From Niallia sp. Man26 (lineage in GTDB: Bacteria; Bacillota; Bacilli; Bacillales; Cytobacillaceae): a stretch of DNA of 64,000 nucleotides. The translations under genes and the position numbers were made by a program. Positions 15,250-24,778 of the stretch are shown here, in pieces. Below the pieces are notes generated by a model, which ran no database searches, was not told the origin of the DNA, and saw only the letters and a list, made by a program, of their open reading frames with translations. The DNA lies in contig NZ_CP095744.1 of assembly GCF_022049065.2 (NCBI RefSeq), forward strand, positions 186,001-250,000. The letters run 5' to 3'. Every line of letters begins with the position of its first letter. Within the stretch, counting starts at the first letter, position 1.

Positions 15250-16164
15250 ATGAGTCAAAACACAAAGGCGATTAAGTTTTATGAAAACAATGAATTAGAT
15301 AAAGCATGGGAGATTTTTAAGCAAGAGATAAGGAATAATAGAGGCGTGCAATCTTTAAATAACTTCGCTTGGATGCTATATAGAGAAGAAGAGAATACCC
15401 AGGCTGCAATTCCACTTCTAAAAGAAGTGATTGCTAGTACTCCAAGTTCCCATTTTCCATACAATCTATTAGGTGAAATATACATAACAATAGCAGATTG
15501 GGATTCCGCCATTCCCATTTTAATAAAGGCGATTGAATTAGAGCCAACTTTAGAAGCTTACAATAATCTTGGTGTAGCGTATTATCATAAAGACGAAAAA
15601 AGCAAAGCGTTGCAATGTTTTTTTCATGCCTCAAAACCTTCTGAATACACAATGTATAGTTACGTGAAATGCCTTGCTGATTTAGAGAGATATGAAGAGG
15701 CGGAGAGCATACTAGATACCTTCTCCGATAAGGAGGGAGATTTTGTCGGTGCAGTAGACTTGGCAGATTTATATGCAGAAATAAATGCCAATCATAAGGC
15801 AAACTTTTGGTTTGAAAAAGGATGGGCAAGTTATTGGAAAGAGCCCAATTGGGTCAGCCGCTACACCTATTGTCTTATTCAAACAGGTGAGAGGGAGAAG
15901 GCAAGAAGAGTATTGGATAACTTGATAAAGGATAAGCAAATCGAGCTCCAAGAAAGTTATGAAGAAGAATGCGATGAAACCTGGACAGAGGAAGACAAAA
16001 AAGAAGATATGGAAGAAATCCAAATGCACATTAAGCTATATGAACAAATGCTCGAGCAGGCAATAAACGGCATCAAAGAGCCAATGGAATATGCGCCGCA
16101 AGTCGAAAAAGCATGTTATTTATTCGGTTGCGAGCGTCATGGACATCCAGAATATAATGACTAG
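15250..16164 (+). CDS. Tetratricopeptide-repeat protein
   Basis: A 304-residue cytoplasmic protein made of TPR-like helical pairs: NELDKAWEIFKQEI, NNFAWMLYREEENTQAAIPLLKEVI, YNLLGEIYITIADWDSAIPILIKAIEL and AYNNLGVAYYHKDEKSKALQCF. The second half is acidic and helical, ending in YLFGCERHGHPEYND. TPR proteins bind other proteins or peptides; no partner is evident. The start at 15250 follows AGAAAGGA; an in-frame ATG at 15160 lies inside the preceding terminator and is rejected. Confidence 0.8.
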   Translation: MSQNTKAIKFYENNELDKAWEIFKQEIRNNRGVQSLNNFAWMLYREEENTQAAIPLLKEVIASTPSSHFPYNLLGEIYITIADWDSAIPILIKAIELEPTLEAYNNLGVAYYHKDEKSKALQCFFHASKPSEYTMYSYVKCLADLERYEEAESILDTFSDKEGDFVGAVDLADLYAEINANHKANFWFEKGWASYWKEPNWVSRYTYCLIQTGEREKARRVLDNLIKDKQIELQESYEEECDETWTEEDKKEDMEEIQMHIKLYEQMLEQAINGIKEPMEYAPQVEKACYLFGCERHGHPEYND

Positions 16165-16252
16165 AACTGTTATTGGGTAATCAATGAAAGAATTTAATTT
16201 TATATGACAATACACAAGGAATAGACATAGATTAAATAATGGAGGAATAGAA

Positions 16253-16783
16253 ATGAGCTATTTTAACGGAGTAGACTTAGACCGTTTTTGGGATGACAGC
16301 GAGTATGCTAAAGAGGAATATATTTCTGATTCACCTACAGAAGAGGATATTTCTAAACTTGAAAGAGACTTAGGATATAAACTGCCTGCGTCTTATATTT
16401 GGCTAATGAAAAAACATAATGGCGGAATTCCAGTAAAAGATTGTTACCCTACTACAGTACCGACAAGTTGGTCTGAAAATCACATTGCAATAAGTGGGAT
16501 ATATGGTATAGGATACAGCAAAAGCAATTCTTTAGGTGGTGATTATAGCACTGAATTTTGGATGGAGGAATGGGGATATCCTAATATCGGCATAGCTATT
16601 TGTGATTGTCCATCAGCTGGACATGATATGGTTTTTCTTGATTATCGAGAATGCGGCCCAGAAGGCGAACCGTGTGTCGTACATATCGATCAAGAAGATG
16701 ATTACAAAATCACTTGGTTGGCTAAAGACTTTGAAAGTTTTATTCAAGGTCTTACCACTGACGATGTGTTTGAAGACGAATAA
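16253..16783 (+). CDS. SMI1/KNR4 (SUKH) family protein
   Basis: A 176-residue SUKH-superfamily protein. It has the typical N-terminal pattern TEEDISKLERDLGYKLPASYIWLMKKHNGG, then ISGIYGIGYSKSNSL, GIAICDCPSAGHDMVFLDY and a C-terminal WLAKDFESFIQGL. Family members are often immunity proteins against polymorphic toxins; no toxin gene is nearby, so an orphan immunity or general binding role is possible. GGAGGAATAG precedes the ATG. A hairpin at 16805-16839 follows. Confidence 0.88.
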   Translation: MSYFNGVDLDRFWDDSEYAKEEYISDSPTEEDISKLERDLGYKLPASYIWLMKKHNGGIPVKDCYPTTVPTSWSENHIAISGIYGIGYSKSNSLGGDYSTEFWMEEWGYPNIGIAICDCPSAGHDMVFLDYRECGPEGEPCVVHIDQEDDYKITWLAKDFESFIQGLTTDDVFEDE

Positions 16784-16796
16784 ATTAATATGCTGA

Positions 16797-17182
16797 CAGG
16801 GATTAAAAGGACTATTAGATGTTAATCTGTAGTCCTTTTATCTAGTTGAAGGGTAGTATTAAATTTCTCATAGTGAGCTGGAAAGAAGATATTTCCGTTT
16901 GGAAGCTAGATAAACAAATTAAATTTTACGCAGTCAAATCATTTAGAAATGGAAATTTTAGATCTTGTATTTAGGGAATTTTTTTGAGCTGTTAAAGTGA
17001 TAACCTAATTAATAGAAAATGTGATACCTTATCTTTTCAGACAAAGTCTTACAATATCTGTCCGTATTCTTGTAATAAGTGGTATTTTTCCTTCTTCAAT
17101 AAACCTGGCATTTTGTAGAAGGAAGGAATTTAATACAGATTAGCGAATTGTAAAGGAAACAAAAAATAAAAGGATGAAACAA
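16797..17182. other. Intergenic stretch with weak terminator
   Basis: Apart from a hairpin at 16805-16839 (AAAAGGACTA with TAGTCCTTTT), which probably ends the SUKH transcript, nothing recognisable is seen. Confidence 0.5.
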
Positions 17183-17653
17183 ATGGTACAGCATATTTCC
17201 CTTCATGTAGATATAGATTCGTTAGAAATAAATCGAAGTAAAAACATTACAGGAACGCTATATTTTATTATTGATTATCACCAATACTTTCCTGATGAAG
17301 GGTGGGATGATTTTTTGGTTATTATCTTATCATGGTGGATTAAATCTGTTAGAGGTGTTGATATCTCTAGAATAGGCACTACCTATAAACTGGATTTTAT
17401 GGATGGGACACCAGAAGTTCTTGTGAAAAAAATAAGTGAAGAAGAGGTAGAAATGAATTTTAGATTTAAAGATGATGTAGACGATAGTTTTAAAGGAACA
17501 TTTCTATATAGTGAACTCAAAGATTCTTTACTATCCGCTTCAAGGAAAGTAATACGCGTACTAGATAGAAATCACTGGGTAACAGAAGAAATTAGTGAAT
17601 TCAAAAATTTGGTTTTATCTTTAGAACGCCATCCATTTAAAAACTATATTTAG
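17183..17653 (+). CDS. Unknown protein, possible immunity-like protein
   Basis: A 156-residue soluble protein not recognised with confidence. It begins with alternating strands (ISLHVDIDSLEINRSK, GTLYFIIDYHQYFPDEGWDDF), has a tryptophan-rich hydrophobic patch (VIILSWWIKSVRG) and ends in a helical region (SEFKNLVLSLERHP). This mix, and the neighbouring SUKH gene, resemble small single-domain immunity proteins, but that is only suggestive. ATG 17183 is preferred over ATG 17174 because AAAAGGATG then has normal spacing. Confidence 0.55.
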   Translation: MVQHISLHVDIDSLEINRSKNITGTLYFIIDYHQYFPDEGWDDFLVIILSWWIKSVRGVDISRIGTTYKLDFMDGTPEVLVKKISEEEVEMNFRFKDDVDDSFKGTFLYSELKDSLLSASRKVIRVLDRNHWVTEEISEFKNLVLSLERHPFKNYI

Positions 17654-17803
17654 TTGGAAATCTGGCTACCAAAACGGTAGCTTTTTGTTTGTCGCTAACT
17701 AGGCTGGGCAGGAAAGTGTAAGAAAACAACCTTAATAATGAACCTATTGCCCTTTACAGAATGACAATTTTTGGTAATATATTTAGAGAGAGGAGAGGAT
17801 ATC

Positions 17804-17896
17804 TTGTCTAAACAGCTATTAGAAAAAATTCTTGCTATTATAGGTGCTCTTGCTTTAATAATCAATATATCCTTATTTAAGGATATGGAATGGTAG
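17804..17896 (+). CDS. Small hydrophobic peptide, 30 residues
   Basis: A TTG start preceded by GAGAGGAGAGGAT opens a 30-codon frame with one predicted membrane helix (ILAIIGALALIINISLF) and charged ends. Function is unknown. The strong ribosome site is the main support. Confidence 0.45.
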   Translation: MSKQLLEKILAIIGALALIINISLFKDMEW

Positions 17897-18094
17897 CACA
17901 TAGTCCAAAGAATTTCACTTGCTGTTTTTTTGTAGGGATATTACTAATACCTGTATACGGACCGTGATATATCGCAGTTTACTTCGTATATTAAGGATCT
18001 TCCTATAATGAATTAAAGTTGAATTTTCATCAAAAGAATTCAACCTTTTTATTAATAATTAATAGAGATATAGAGGGAAGCGTGGAATGAATTA

Positions 18095-19315
18095 ATGAGC
18101 AACAACATTTTAAAGAATCATTCATTTGTTTATGTTTGGATTGGTAATGCTATCTCTGAATTAGGAGGTGCTTTTGGTACTTTTTGTAACTCTGTTCTTA
18201 TTTATCAACTTACAGGTTCTACAATTGCATTGGGAAGTATGTGGCTGCTATATTTTATACCGTCTCTAATTCTACAATTATTCATTGGCCCATTTATTGA
18301 TCGATGGAGTCGAAAGTGGATAATGATTTTCTCTCAATGGACTAGGGGACTTATATTTCTTATACCAATTGTTTATTTAATACTGGGAAATATCGAACCG
18401 TGGCATATTTATGTAGTTCAAATTATTGTAGGGTTAATAACTCCTATATACACACCTGCAAATCAAGCAATTACACCAACTATCGTATCAAAAGCCCAAT
18501 TAAGTACAGCGAATGCTTATATTGACGGCACTGTTAGATTAATGACCTTTTTAGCTCCAGTTTTAGGGGGAGGTGTCGTTGAGTACTTTGGTGTAAAGCC
18601 CACATTAATATTTGTTAGTATCCTCCTTATCATAAGTGGTTCGCTTTTGTTTTTTATCCAAGAGACAAAAAGCACAAATAATGTAAGGAAGACTTGGCTT
18701 GAACAATTTATAGAAGGAGTATCGTATTTTTTCAAACAGCCAACTTTAGTATGGTTAGGTATTTTTTTAGCCTTTGTTCAATTTGGTGTAGGAGTGACAA
18801 TGGTTATCACACTTCCCTATATAACAGAGGAATTATCAGGGAGTTATTCTGAATACGGATATTTTATGGCCGGATTCCCTTTAGGATATGTTATAGGCTC
18901 ATTGTTAGTTGGAAAAGTTAAATATAAAAGCCGTAGAGTTCTAATGTTAGGAGCATTAGTAATAGGTGGTCTAACATTTATCACACTTGGTATTAACTCT
19001 AGTATCATATTTGCTATTTTTACTGAGGTTATTGCAGGAATATCTATGGCATTTTTTAGTGTACATAATATAACGGTTTTTCAGCAATTAGTTCCAAATG
19101 ATTTGCTGGGAAAAGTATCCTCGGTTCGGCTTTTTATTATTAGAGGTACTATGCCATTAGGTGTCTTCATAGGCAGCTATTTAGGTGAACTCTGGGGGAT
19201 TCGTCCATTATATTTAATAATAGGGACTATTATTTGTACCATGTCTTTATTAGGAATTCTTCTACCTTACTTTAAGTTTATTGATTCAAATACTAAACAA
19301 AATATTGCATCCTAA
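18095..19315 (+). CDS. MFS efflux-type transporter
   Basis: A 406-residue, 12-helix major facilitator protein. The N-terminal half has FVYVWIGNAISELGGAFG, the loop 2/3 motif GPFIDRWSRKWIMIFSQ (variant of GxLaDrxGrk) and the second half the corresponding VGKVKYKSRRVLMLG. The layout resembles macrolide-efflux-like (Mef/YfmI-type) drug exporters. Substrate is unknown. It stands alone, 200 bases after a small peptide gene, with a weak terminator (19332-19366) behind. Confidence 0.85.
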   Translation: MSNNILKNHSFVYVWIGNAISELGGAFGTFCNSVLIYQLTGSTIALGSMWLLYFIPSLILQLFIGPFIDRWSRKWIMIFSQWTRGLIFLIPIVYLILGNIEPWHIYVVQIIVGLITPIYTPANQAITPTIVSKAQLSTANAYIDGTVRLMTFLAPVLGGGVVEYFGVKPTLIFVSILLIISGSLLFFIQETKSTNNVRKTWLEQFIEGVSYFFKQPTLVWLGIFLAFVQFGVGVTMVITLPYITEELSGSYSEYGYFMAGFPLGYVIGSLLVGKVKYKSRRVLMLGALVIGGLTFITLGINSSIIFAIFTEVIAGISMAFFSVHNITVFQQLVPNDLLGKVSSVRLFIIRGTMPLGVFIGSYLGELWGIRPLYLIIGTIICTMSLLGILLPYFKFIDSNTKQNIAS

Positions 19316-19452
19316 TTTATCTTAGTTTTTAAGGAGCCTTAATCCAATAGGGGCAAGGCTCTTTCTTGCGGATTTTTCTCCTGTAATAAAGAAAAGAGCG
19401 TTGCTTATGTAACAATCGGGGCAGGTCAGCTTAATAAGAAATTGATCAAAAG

Positions 19453-19668
19453 TTAATTTCGTTTTTTTCTTTCACGAACACAGAAAATGGTGATTTTTGT
19501 TTTTTCATTATCATAGGAGAATTCTCTTTGACTTACTTTGTATCCAAAATTATCTAGAATAAGGGTATCTCCTTCATTAGGAATAAACTGAAATCCATCT
19601 GAGATAATTGGTGCTTGAAATAAATATTTATTATCAGCCATATCAAAATAATTTAATTCTATTTTCAT
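19453..19668 (-). CDS. Small unknown protein, 71 residues
   Basis: A short soluble protein starting MKIELNYFDMADNKYLFQ and ending in the basic RERKKRN. The pattern of short strands (FIPNEGDTLILDNFGYKVSQREF) suggests a small beta-rich fold, like DUF-type proteins of about 70 residues found in Bacillus. A clear GGGAGGTCGAG ribosome site precedes the ATG. No function can be assigned. Confidence 0.6.
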   Translation of the reverse strand: MKIELNYFDMADNKYLFQAPIISDGFQFIPNEGDTLILDNFGYKVSQREFSYDNEKTKITIFCVRERKKRN

Positions 19669-19830
19669 TTTATACTCGACCTCCCTTACACAATTTACGA
19701 TCTCACATATATAAAGGTTTCACTATTCTAAAAAAAGGTCAGGATAGATAAAAGTATAAATAACAAAAAAATGAAACATTCATCAAATTAAAATCGTATT
19801 ATATGTAGAGGAATTTAAGGGGTGCAAAGG

Positions 19831-19923
19831 ATGAAGAAAGTAATAAAGTGGACTATCCTGATTATTGGAGCTTTATTTGGGGCGGTAGCGTGGAAAAATT
19901 CAAGAGATAAAAAGAATAATTAA
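19831..19923 (+). CDS. Small membrane peptide, 30 residues
   Basis: ATG with AAGGGGTGCAAAGG upstream; one membrane helix (WTILIIGALFGAVAW) between lysine-rich ends (MKKVIK and SRDKKNN). Function unknown; it could be a small stress or toxin-like peptide. Confidence 0.5.
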   Translation: MKKVIKWTILIIGALFGAVAWKNSRDKKNN

Positions 19924-20098
19924 GCTCTACTAAATAAAAATAGATTAAATTGACAATATTAATTTTTTTTACGAACGGGGTTGTAAGCACAACCTTTTTT
20001 GTTATTAAACACAAACATGACAGTTTATGTGTAGAAGATAAAAGGCTATTGAAGAGAAATATATACTACATATTTATAATTGAAAGAGGTATATAACT

Positions 20099-20272
20099 TT
20101 GTTATTGAAAATTCTTGTCTCCCTAATAATGATATTAAATGTAATTTTTCTTACAAAAACAGTTGATAATTTGTTGGTTATTCTAAGTATTTGGATTGCA
20201 TATGGGATTGCTATTTCTTTTCTATTCTTTAATAAAGATGAAATAGATCTAAAAGAGTCTAAGAATAATTAG
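20099..20272 (+). CDS. Small membrane protein, 57 residues
   Basis: A TTG start preceded by GAAAGAGGT opens a 57-codon frame with two hydrophobic helices (ILVSLIMILNVIFL and LVILSIWIAYGIAISFLFF) and a charged tail (KDEIDLKESKNN). It is not recognised. It is one of three tiny membrane frames between 17.8 and 20.3 kb. Confidence 0.5.
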   Translation: MLLKILVSLIMILNVIFLTKTVDNLLVILSIWIAYGIAISFLFFNKDEIDLKESKNN

Positions 20273-20551
20273 TTGTTAATTATAATATCTTACTTTAATT
20301 ACAAAGTTGCTGATTAAAGGGGCGTTACCTTAATGATGAATAAAGGTCCGCCTTTTTTATTATCAGTAGCCGTATTTCTGTCAACTATTTTATGGAAGAA
20401 ACAGTGGCAGCATTCCTGTAATAACTGAAAATGCGATTTGAAAGAAAAAAGACCTCTTGATAAGATAAATTTGTAGGCGATATCTAAAGGAAGATATTAT
20501 CTTTTTCTTTATAGGAATTAGAAACCATTTCGTCTTGGGGGGACTCTTATT

Positions 20552-21094
20552 ATGAAATATGAAGAAAGCAATAAGATGATTACTACTGAAAGGTTAGTAA
20601 TTAGATTATTCCAAGAATCTGATGCTGTAAATGTAGCTAACCTTTGTAATAACTATAATATTTATAAAAATACACTTTATTTACCTTATCCATATTCAGT
20701 AGAGGATGCTAAATCTTGGATTAAAACCCATCATGAAAATTTTAATAAAGAAATGTCCTATGAATTTGCAATAACGGATAAGGAAAATGGTGAGTTATAT
20801 GGAGCTATAGGATTATCAAGTAATCAAAAGTTTAACAATGGTGAAATAGCATACTGGATTGGTGAAAAATTTTGGGGAAATGGATATGCAACAGAGGCAG
20901 CGCAAGCAATTTTATGGTTTGCATTTAATCAAGTACATTTACACAAAGTATTTGCTCGTTACTTTAAAACAAATCCAGCCTCAGGAAGAGTTATGCAAAA
21001 ACTAGGGATGAGGGAAGAAGGAGTTTTCATTGATCACGTAAAGAAGGACAATCAATATTTAGATGTAGTTTATTATGGAATCATCAACTCATAG
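20552..21094 (+). CDS. GNAT N-acetyltransferase (RimJ/RimL type)
   Basis: A 180-residue acetyltransferase. TTERLVIRLFQESDA at the N-terminus, GEIAYWIGEKFWGNGYATEAAQAIL (acetyl-CoA-binding motif A, residues about 111 to 135) and NPASGRVMQKLGMREEG (motif B) are typical of RimJ/RimL-like enzymes that acetylate protein N-termini or small amines. Substrate unknown. A GGGGGGACT ribosome site precedes the ATG. Confidence 0.88.
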   Translation: MKYEESNKMITTERLVIRLFQESDAVNVANLCNNYNIYKNTLYLPYPYSVEDAKSWIKTHHENFNKEMSYEFAITDKENGELYGAIGLSSNQKFNNGEIAYWIGEKFWGNGYATEAAQAILWFAFNQVHLHKVFARYFKTNPASGRVMQKLGMREEGVFIDHVKKDNQYLDVVYYGIINS

Positions 21095-21339
21095 AGTAAC
21101 TCTATCGGCATAAAAATCCTGTACTCAAGGTAGTACATTCTTATATAACAATCATGGCAGTTGGTTTAATAAGGAGTATTTTCAATTTTATGAGGGCTTT
21201 CAACTGCAAGTAAAACTTGTACTTAAAAGACACTTAAGTAATAACGTTTAAATTACTTTTTTTTAAATGGTGAAAAATTTAATAAATTTTATAATAAACT
21301 GGGAATCTTTTTATAAATATATATATAAGGAGTTTAGCA

Positions 21340-21858
21340 ATGGAAAAGTGGGATTTATTTGATATGCAACGTAGTAAAGTAGAGAAACAAATAAATCGTG
21401 GAGATGAAATGACACCAGACGAGTTTCATTTAGTAGTACACGTATGTATATTTAATACAAAAGGAGAAATGCTCATTCAGCAACGTCAGCCCTTTAAGCA
21501 AGGATGGTCGAATCTTTGGGATATTACATGTGGAGGCAGTGCGGTTGCAGGCGATACAAGTCAGCAGGCTGCTTCAAGAGAGTTATTCGAGGAGTTGGGG
21601 ATACATTATAACTTTGAAAAGATTCGTCCACAATTTACTATTAACTTTGAACGCGGCTTTGATGATTATTATTTAATTGAATATGACATTGATTTGAATG
21701 AATTGACATTACAGAAAGAGGAAGTACAAGCAGCCAAATGGGCTTCTAAAGAGGAAATCTTAAAGCTAATCGAACTAAAACAATTTATACCTTATTATGA
21801 AAGTATCATTGCGTTTCTTTTTGAGAGCCGACATCATTATGGCTCTATTCGTCTTTAA
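21340..21858 (+). CDS. Nudix hydrolase
   Basis: A 172-residue Nudix protein with the layout of isopentenyl-diphosphate-isomerase-like or YfcD-type Nudix enzymes. The Nudix box is visible as GGSAVAGDTSQQAASRELFEELGI (residues about 66 to 89); the first conserved Glu is Asp here, while the metal-binding RELFEEL is intact. It would cleave a nucleoside-diphosphate-linked or similar compound. The start follows AAGGAGTTTAGCA. Confidence 0.85.
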   Translation: MEKWDLFDMQRSKVEKQINRGDEMTPDEFHLVVHVCIFNTKGEMLIQQRQPFKQGWSNLWDITCGGSAVAGDTSQQAASRELFEELGIHYNFEKIRPQFTINFERGFDDYYLIEYDIDLNELTLQKEEVQAAKWASKEEILKLIELKQFIPYYESIIAFLFESRHHYGSIRL

Positions 21859-22276
21859 ATGAAACGTTTTCACTTATGTCACAAACAGGACAGGATATTT
21901 TAAGTAGTAAAAACATTCACAACAAGTAACTGTTAAATCAGAATCTCTAAAAAGTATAAGAATATAAATACAACAACTAGATCAAATACCTAATAGGAGT
22001 TTGTTCTAGTTGTTATGGCTATAATTTAATTGGTTAGTCATTCATTTGTTTTTACGTTTACCAAAGTTTTATATTCCAATCCCCATTTTTCCATCACATT
22101 AATAATTGGTCTTAGACTATCACTTATTGCCTATTAGACCGACAGTTGTGGCTACTGGGCATGCGGGCAATTCCTTTTTGCTTTCCAATATATCCCTCCA
22201 TTAGTTGCTAAAAGGTTACTAATATCTGTATTCACTATAGCAACAAACCAAACAAATCAGGATAAAAATAACACAT
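21859..22276. other. Degenerate intergenic stretch
   Basis: This region holds the HxlR-like remnant (22038-22130, minus) and, on the plus strand, an open frame leading into the lectin fragment but without a start codon or ribosome site. It looks like decayed DNA left by rearrangement; no terminal repeats were seen. Confidence 0.45.
22038..22130 (-). pseudogene. HxlR-type regulator remnant (C-terminus)
   Basis: A 30-codon stretch ending in TGA encodes SDSLRPIINVMEKWGLEY, which matches the end of HxlR-family winged-helix regulators (pattern SLxPVIdxMxxWGxeY). A stop codon lies immediately upstream in frame and no DNA-binding part is present, so only the tail survives. Confidence 0.45.
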
Positions 22277-22692
22277 ACGCCATACAAAACGTAAGAACAG
22301 GAAAAAATCTTAGACCATATAAAGCTGGCATTGAGAATGGAAACAGAATAATACTATATAAGCATGTAAAATGGAAATGTATGACCTGGCAGTTTATCCA
22401 AGTTGACCAAGAAAGCTACCAGTTGAAAAATGAATATACATCAAAAACATTTCAGCCTTCGTCAAAGCCTGAATCAGGTGTTACTTTAACGCAGCAGGCA
22501 TTAAAAACAGACAATCTTCAATATTGGGAGTTTATTAAACAATCTGATGAAACATACATGATAAGGTTAAAAGGAACTAGCTTGTATATAACCATATCCG
22601 CTAATAAATCAAATTCTTCCATTATACTCATGCCAGTACAGAATTCAAGTAGCCAGAAATGGAGATTAATTAAGCAAAACCCATTGATATAA
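22277..22692 (+). pseudogene. Ricin-type beta-trefoil lectin domain fragment
   Basis: From about 22277 the frame encodes TYAIQNVRTGKNLRPY, then WQFIQVDQESYQLKNEYTSK, YWEFIKQSDETYMIRLKG and SQKWRLIKQNP: three QxW-like repeats of a RICIN (beta-trefoil) carbohydrate-binding domain. The open frame extends upstream through a hydrophobic KRLLISVFTIATN stretch that could be part of a signal peptide, but no start codon with a ribosome site was found; the only internal ATG (22381) would cut the domain. It is probably a truncated or decayed secreted lectin or the tail of a larger enzyme. Confidence 0.55.
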
Positions 22693-22716
22693 GGGAATAT
22701 CATATAAATAAATGCT

Positions 22717-22758
22717 CTAAAACAATCAGTTGCTAATAGCAAACTGATTGTTTTGTTT
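22717..22758 (+). terminator. Terminator after lectin fragment
   Basis: AAAACAATCAGT and ACTGATTGTTTT arms around TGCTAATAGCA, followed by a T-rich stretch. Confidence 0.75.
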
Positions 22759-22936
22759 TGTAAATAGTTTATTTTTCCGTTCAAGAGTGAGTTGTTATTA
22801 ATATAGATAGATTGTGATTTAAATGTACATTAAAACAATAGGAAACGTTTACTCATTAACAGCTACCATACCCAGTACTAATTATGCTATTGGCAAAAGC
22901 CAAAAGTTATCTATCATACATTTTTACTATCTCCTT

Positions 22937-22992
22937 CACTAAAAAAGTCTGATTTTCTACAAAATATAACAAAATCAGACTTTTTTTAGTGA
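22937..22992. terminator. Long inverted repeat, probable terminator
   Basis: Arms of about 20 bp (CACTAAAAAAGTCTGATTTT and its complement) enclose 14 bases; A and T runs on both ends allow termination in either direction. Confidence 0.7.
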
Positions 22993-23056
22993 ATTGCTTC
23001 ACATTTAGTACTTATTGCCGATATAAAGGGAAAATACATATGGAGGAGCTTGTTTT

Positions 23057-23893
23057 ATGAATTCTACTATTCAGGCAGTAGTCAATATTGCCCCGATTAT
23101 AAAAGATACGCTAGGACCAACAGCCGCAATGGGTGTGCTGGATACGGAGAAGTTTGTTTACTTTTCGCCGTCAACGCTCTTGAATTTGGATGTTGAAGCA
23201 GGAAAAACAAGACTGGATGAGCATGAAGTTTATCTGCGCGCACTTAGAGGCGAACAAATTATTTCTAAAACAGACGATGCAAACATTTTCGGTGTGCCTG
23301 TAGTGACTTCTATTACGCCAATTAGGGATATAGATACAAATGAAATTGTTGGCTTGTTATCTTTATCGCGAACATTGGAGCATCAAGATAAGCTAGATAA
23401 AGAGCTTAGCAGAATCAATGAAGTAATTGATGCGTTGCAAGGCAAGGTGCAGTATGTTGCCGCACAGGCAGAAGAGCTTTCCGCAACCAGCAGCGATATT
23501 AACGACCAAGCAAAAAGTGCAAGCCAAAACTCTCGCCAAATAGGCGAAGTAGTTCAGTTAATTGAACAAATATCTACACAGACAAATCTTCTTGGATTAA
23601 ATGCAGCTATTGAAGCAGCTCGTTCTGGCGATGCTGGCAGAGGCTTCGGTGTTGTGGCAGATGAGATAAGAAAATTATCTAACAATACGAAGGAAGCAGT
23701 GAAGACAATTGGTAAATCCTTAACGGAAATCCGTGCCAGCATTGAGAATCTGACACTCAGCATTAATGAGGTCTCCACTTCATCAGATGAGCAATCTGTT
23801 ATCATGGTTGAATTCATGGATGAAATTCAGGCTTTGGATGCAAAAAGCAAACAGATAATTGAAAAAATGAAAATAGTAACTAACCAGGAATAG
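23057..23893 (+). CDS. Soluble methyl-accepting chemoreceptor (YfmS-like) 1
   Basis: A 278-residue chemoreceptor without any membrane segment. Residues 1 to about 115 form a small sensor region ([18 protein letters not shown] ... [15 protein letters not shown]); the rest is the MCP signalling coiled coil, with its conserved hairpin tip [33 protein letters not shown]. This is the plan of B. subtilis YfmS, a cytoplasmic receptor feeding CheA. The signalling part is short compared with membrane receptors. A nearly identical-layout paralogue follows after 11 bases, so both are made from one mRNA and could form mixed dimers. The ligand is unknown. Confidence 0.88.
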   Translation: MNSTIQAVVNIAPIIKDTLGPTAAMGVLDTEKFVYFSPSTLLNLDVEAGKTRLDEHEVYLRALRGEQIISKTDDANIFGVPVVTSITPIRDIDTNEIVGLLSLSRTLEHQDKLDKELSRINEVIDALQGKVQYVAAQAEELSATSSDINDQAKSASQNSRQIGEVVQLIEQISTQTNLLGLNAAIEAARSGDAGRGFGVVADEIRKLSNNTKEAVKTIGKSLTEIRASIENLTLSINEVSTSSDEQSVIMVEFMDEIQALDAKSKQIIEKMKIVTNQE

Positions 23894-23904
23894 GAGATGG
23901 AAAT

Positions 23905-24732
23905 ATGCATTTAACACTACAAGCGTTGGTTAAACTAGCACCTGAAATCAAAAAAAACCTTGGTGAAAATTGTGCTGTTGTCGTTACCGACACAGAGAAT
24001 TTCATCTTTTCCTCCCAGTCAAAAGATTTAGATTATAGTGTTAAAGTCGGTGACTTTGCATTTACGGAAGATAACGATATCCTGCGTCAAGCACTTAACG
24101 GAGAAAAAGTAAAAATACATATTCCTAAAGAACGCTATGGCGTTGGTATGCACTATTCCGCTAATCCTATTCGTGATGAAAACGGTGAGATTGTCGGTGT
24201 GTTCCAAATTACCAAAACATTGAAAGACGAAGAACTATTAGATGAAGATTTGGATGAATTACGCTCGATCGTCAGCAGTCTGCAGGGAAAAGTACAACAA
24301 GTTGCCGCTCAAGCGGAGGAACTTTCCGCAACCAGCACAGATATAAATGGCCAAGCAGCTCATGCAAATGAGAACTCGCAGGAGATTAGTAAGGTTGTTA
24401 AATTAATTGAAGATATTTCATCACAGACAAACTTGCTTGGCTTGAATGCTGCCATTGAAGCAGCCCGTTCTGGCGATGCTGGGAGAGGCTTCGGTGTTGT
24501 GGCAGATGAAATACGCAAGCTTTCCATTGGAACAAAGGATGCAGTAGGTACGATTGGTAAATCTCTTCAAGAAATACGAACAAACATGGAGAATTTGACA
24601 GTGAGTATTGGTGAAGTATCCACTGCATCAGCAGAGCAATCTCGTGTCATGGTTGAGTTTATGGAAGATATCCAAAATCTAAATGAACAAAGCAATGATA
24701 TCGGACAATACATCAAAAATATTACATCTTGA
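23905..24732 (+). CDS. Soluble methyl-accepting chemoreceptor (YfmS-like) 2
   Basis: A 275-residue paralogue of the gene before it. The sensor region differs (HLTLQALVKLAPEIKKNLG, YGVGMHYSANPIRDENGE, VGVFQITKTLKDEEL) while the signalling tip [33 protein letters not shown] is kept, suggesting tandem duplication followed by change of ligand. No membrane helices. AGGAGATGGAAAT precedes the ATG. A 12-bp inverted repeat at 24779-24807 follows. Confidence 0.88.
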   Translation: MHLTLQALVKLAPEIKKNLGENCAVVVTDTENFIFSSQSKDLDYSVKVGDFAFTEDNDILRQALNGEKVKIHIPKERYGVGMHYSANPIRDENGEIVGVFQITKTLKDEELLDEDLDELRSIVSSLQGKVQQVAAQAEELSATSTDINGQAAHANENSQEISKVVKLIEDISSQTNLLGLNAAIEAARSGDAGRGFGVVADEIRKLSIGTKDAVGTIGKSLQEIRTNMENLTVSIGEVSTASAEQSRVMVEFMEDIQNLNEQSNDIGQYIKNITS

Positions 24733-24778
24733 ACAGAATCATAGAAACAAAGGGACATTTCACTTGTTAGTTACGAGT

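Larger units (their letters stand above)
22693..23056. other. Intergenic region with two terminators
   Basis: A hairpin at 22717-22758 (ACAATCAGT with ACTGATTGT) ends the lectin fragment, and a longer one at 22937-22992 with about 20-bp arms around AAAGTCTGATTTT precedes the chemoreceptor genes. No gene is seen. Confidence 0.7.
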
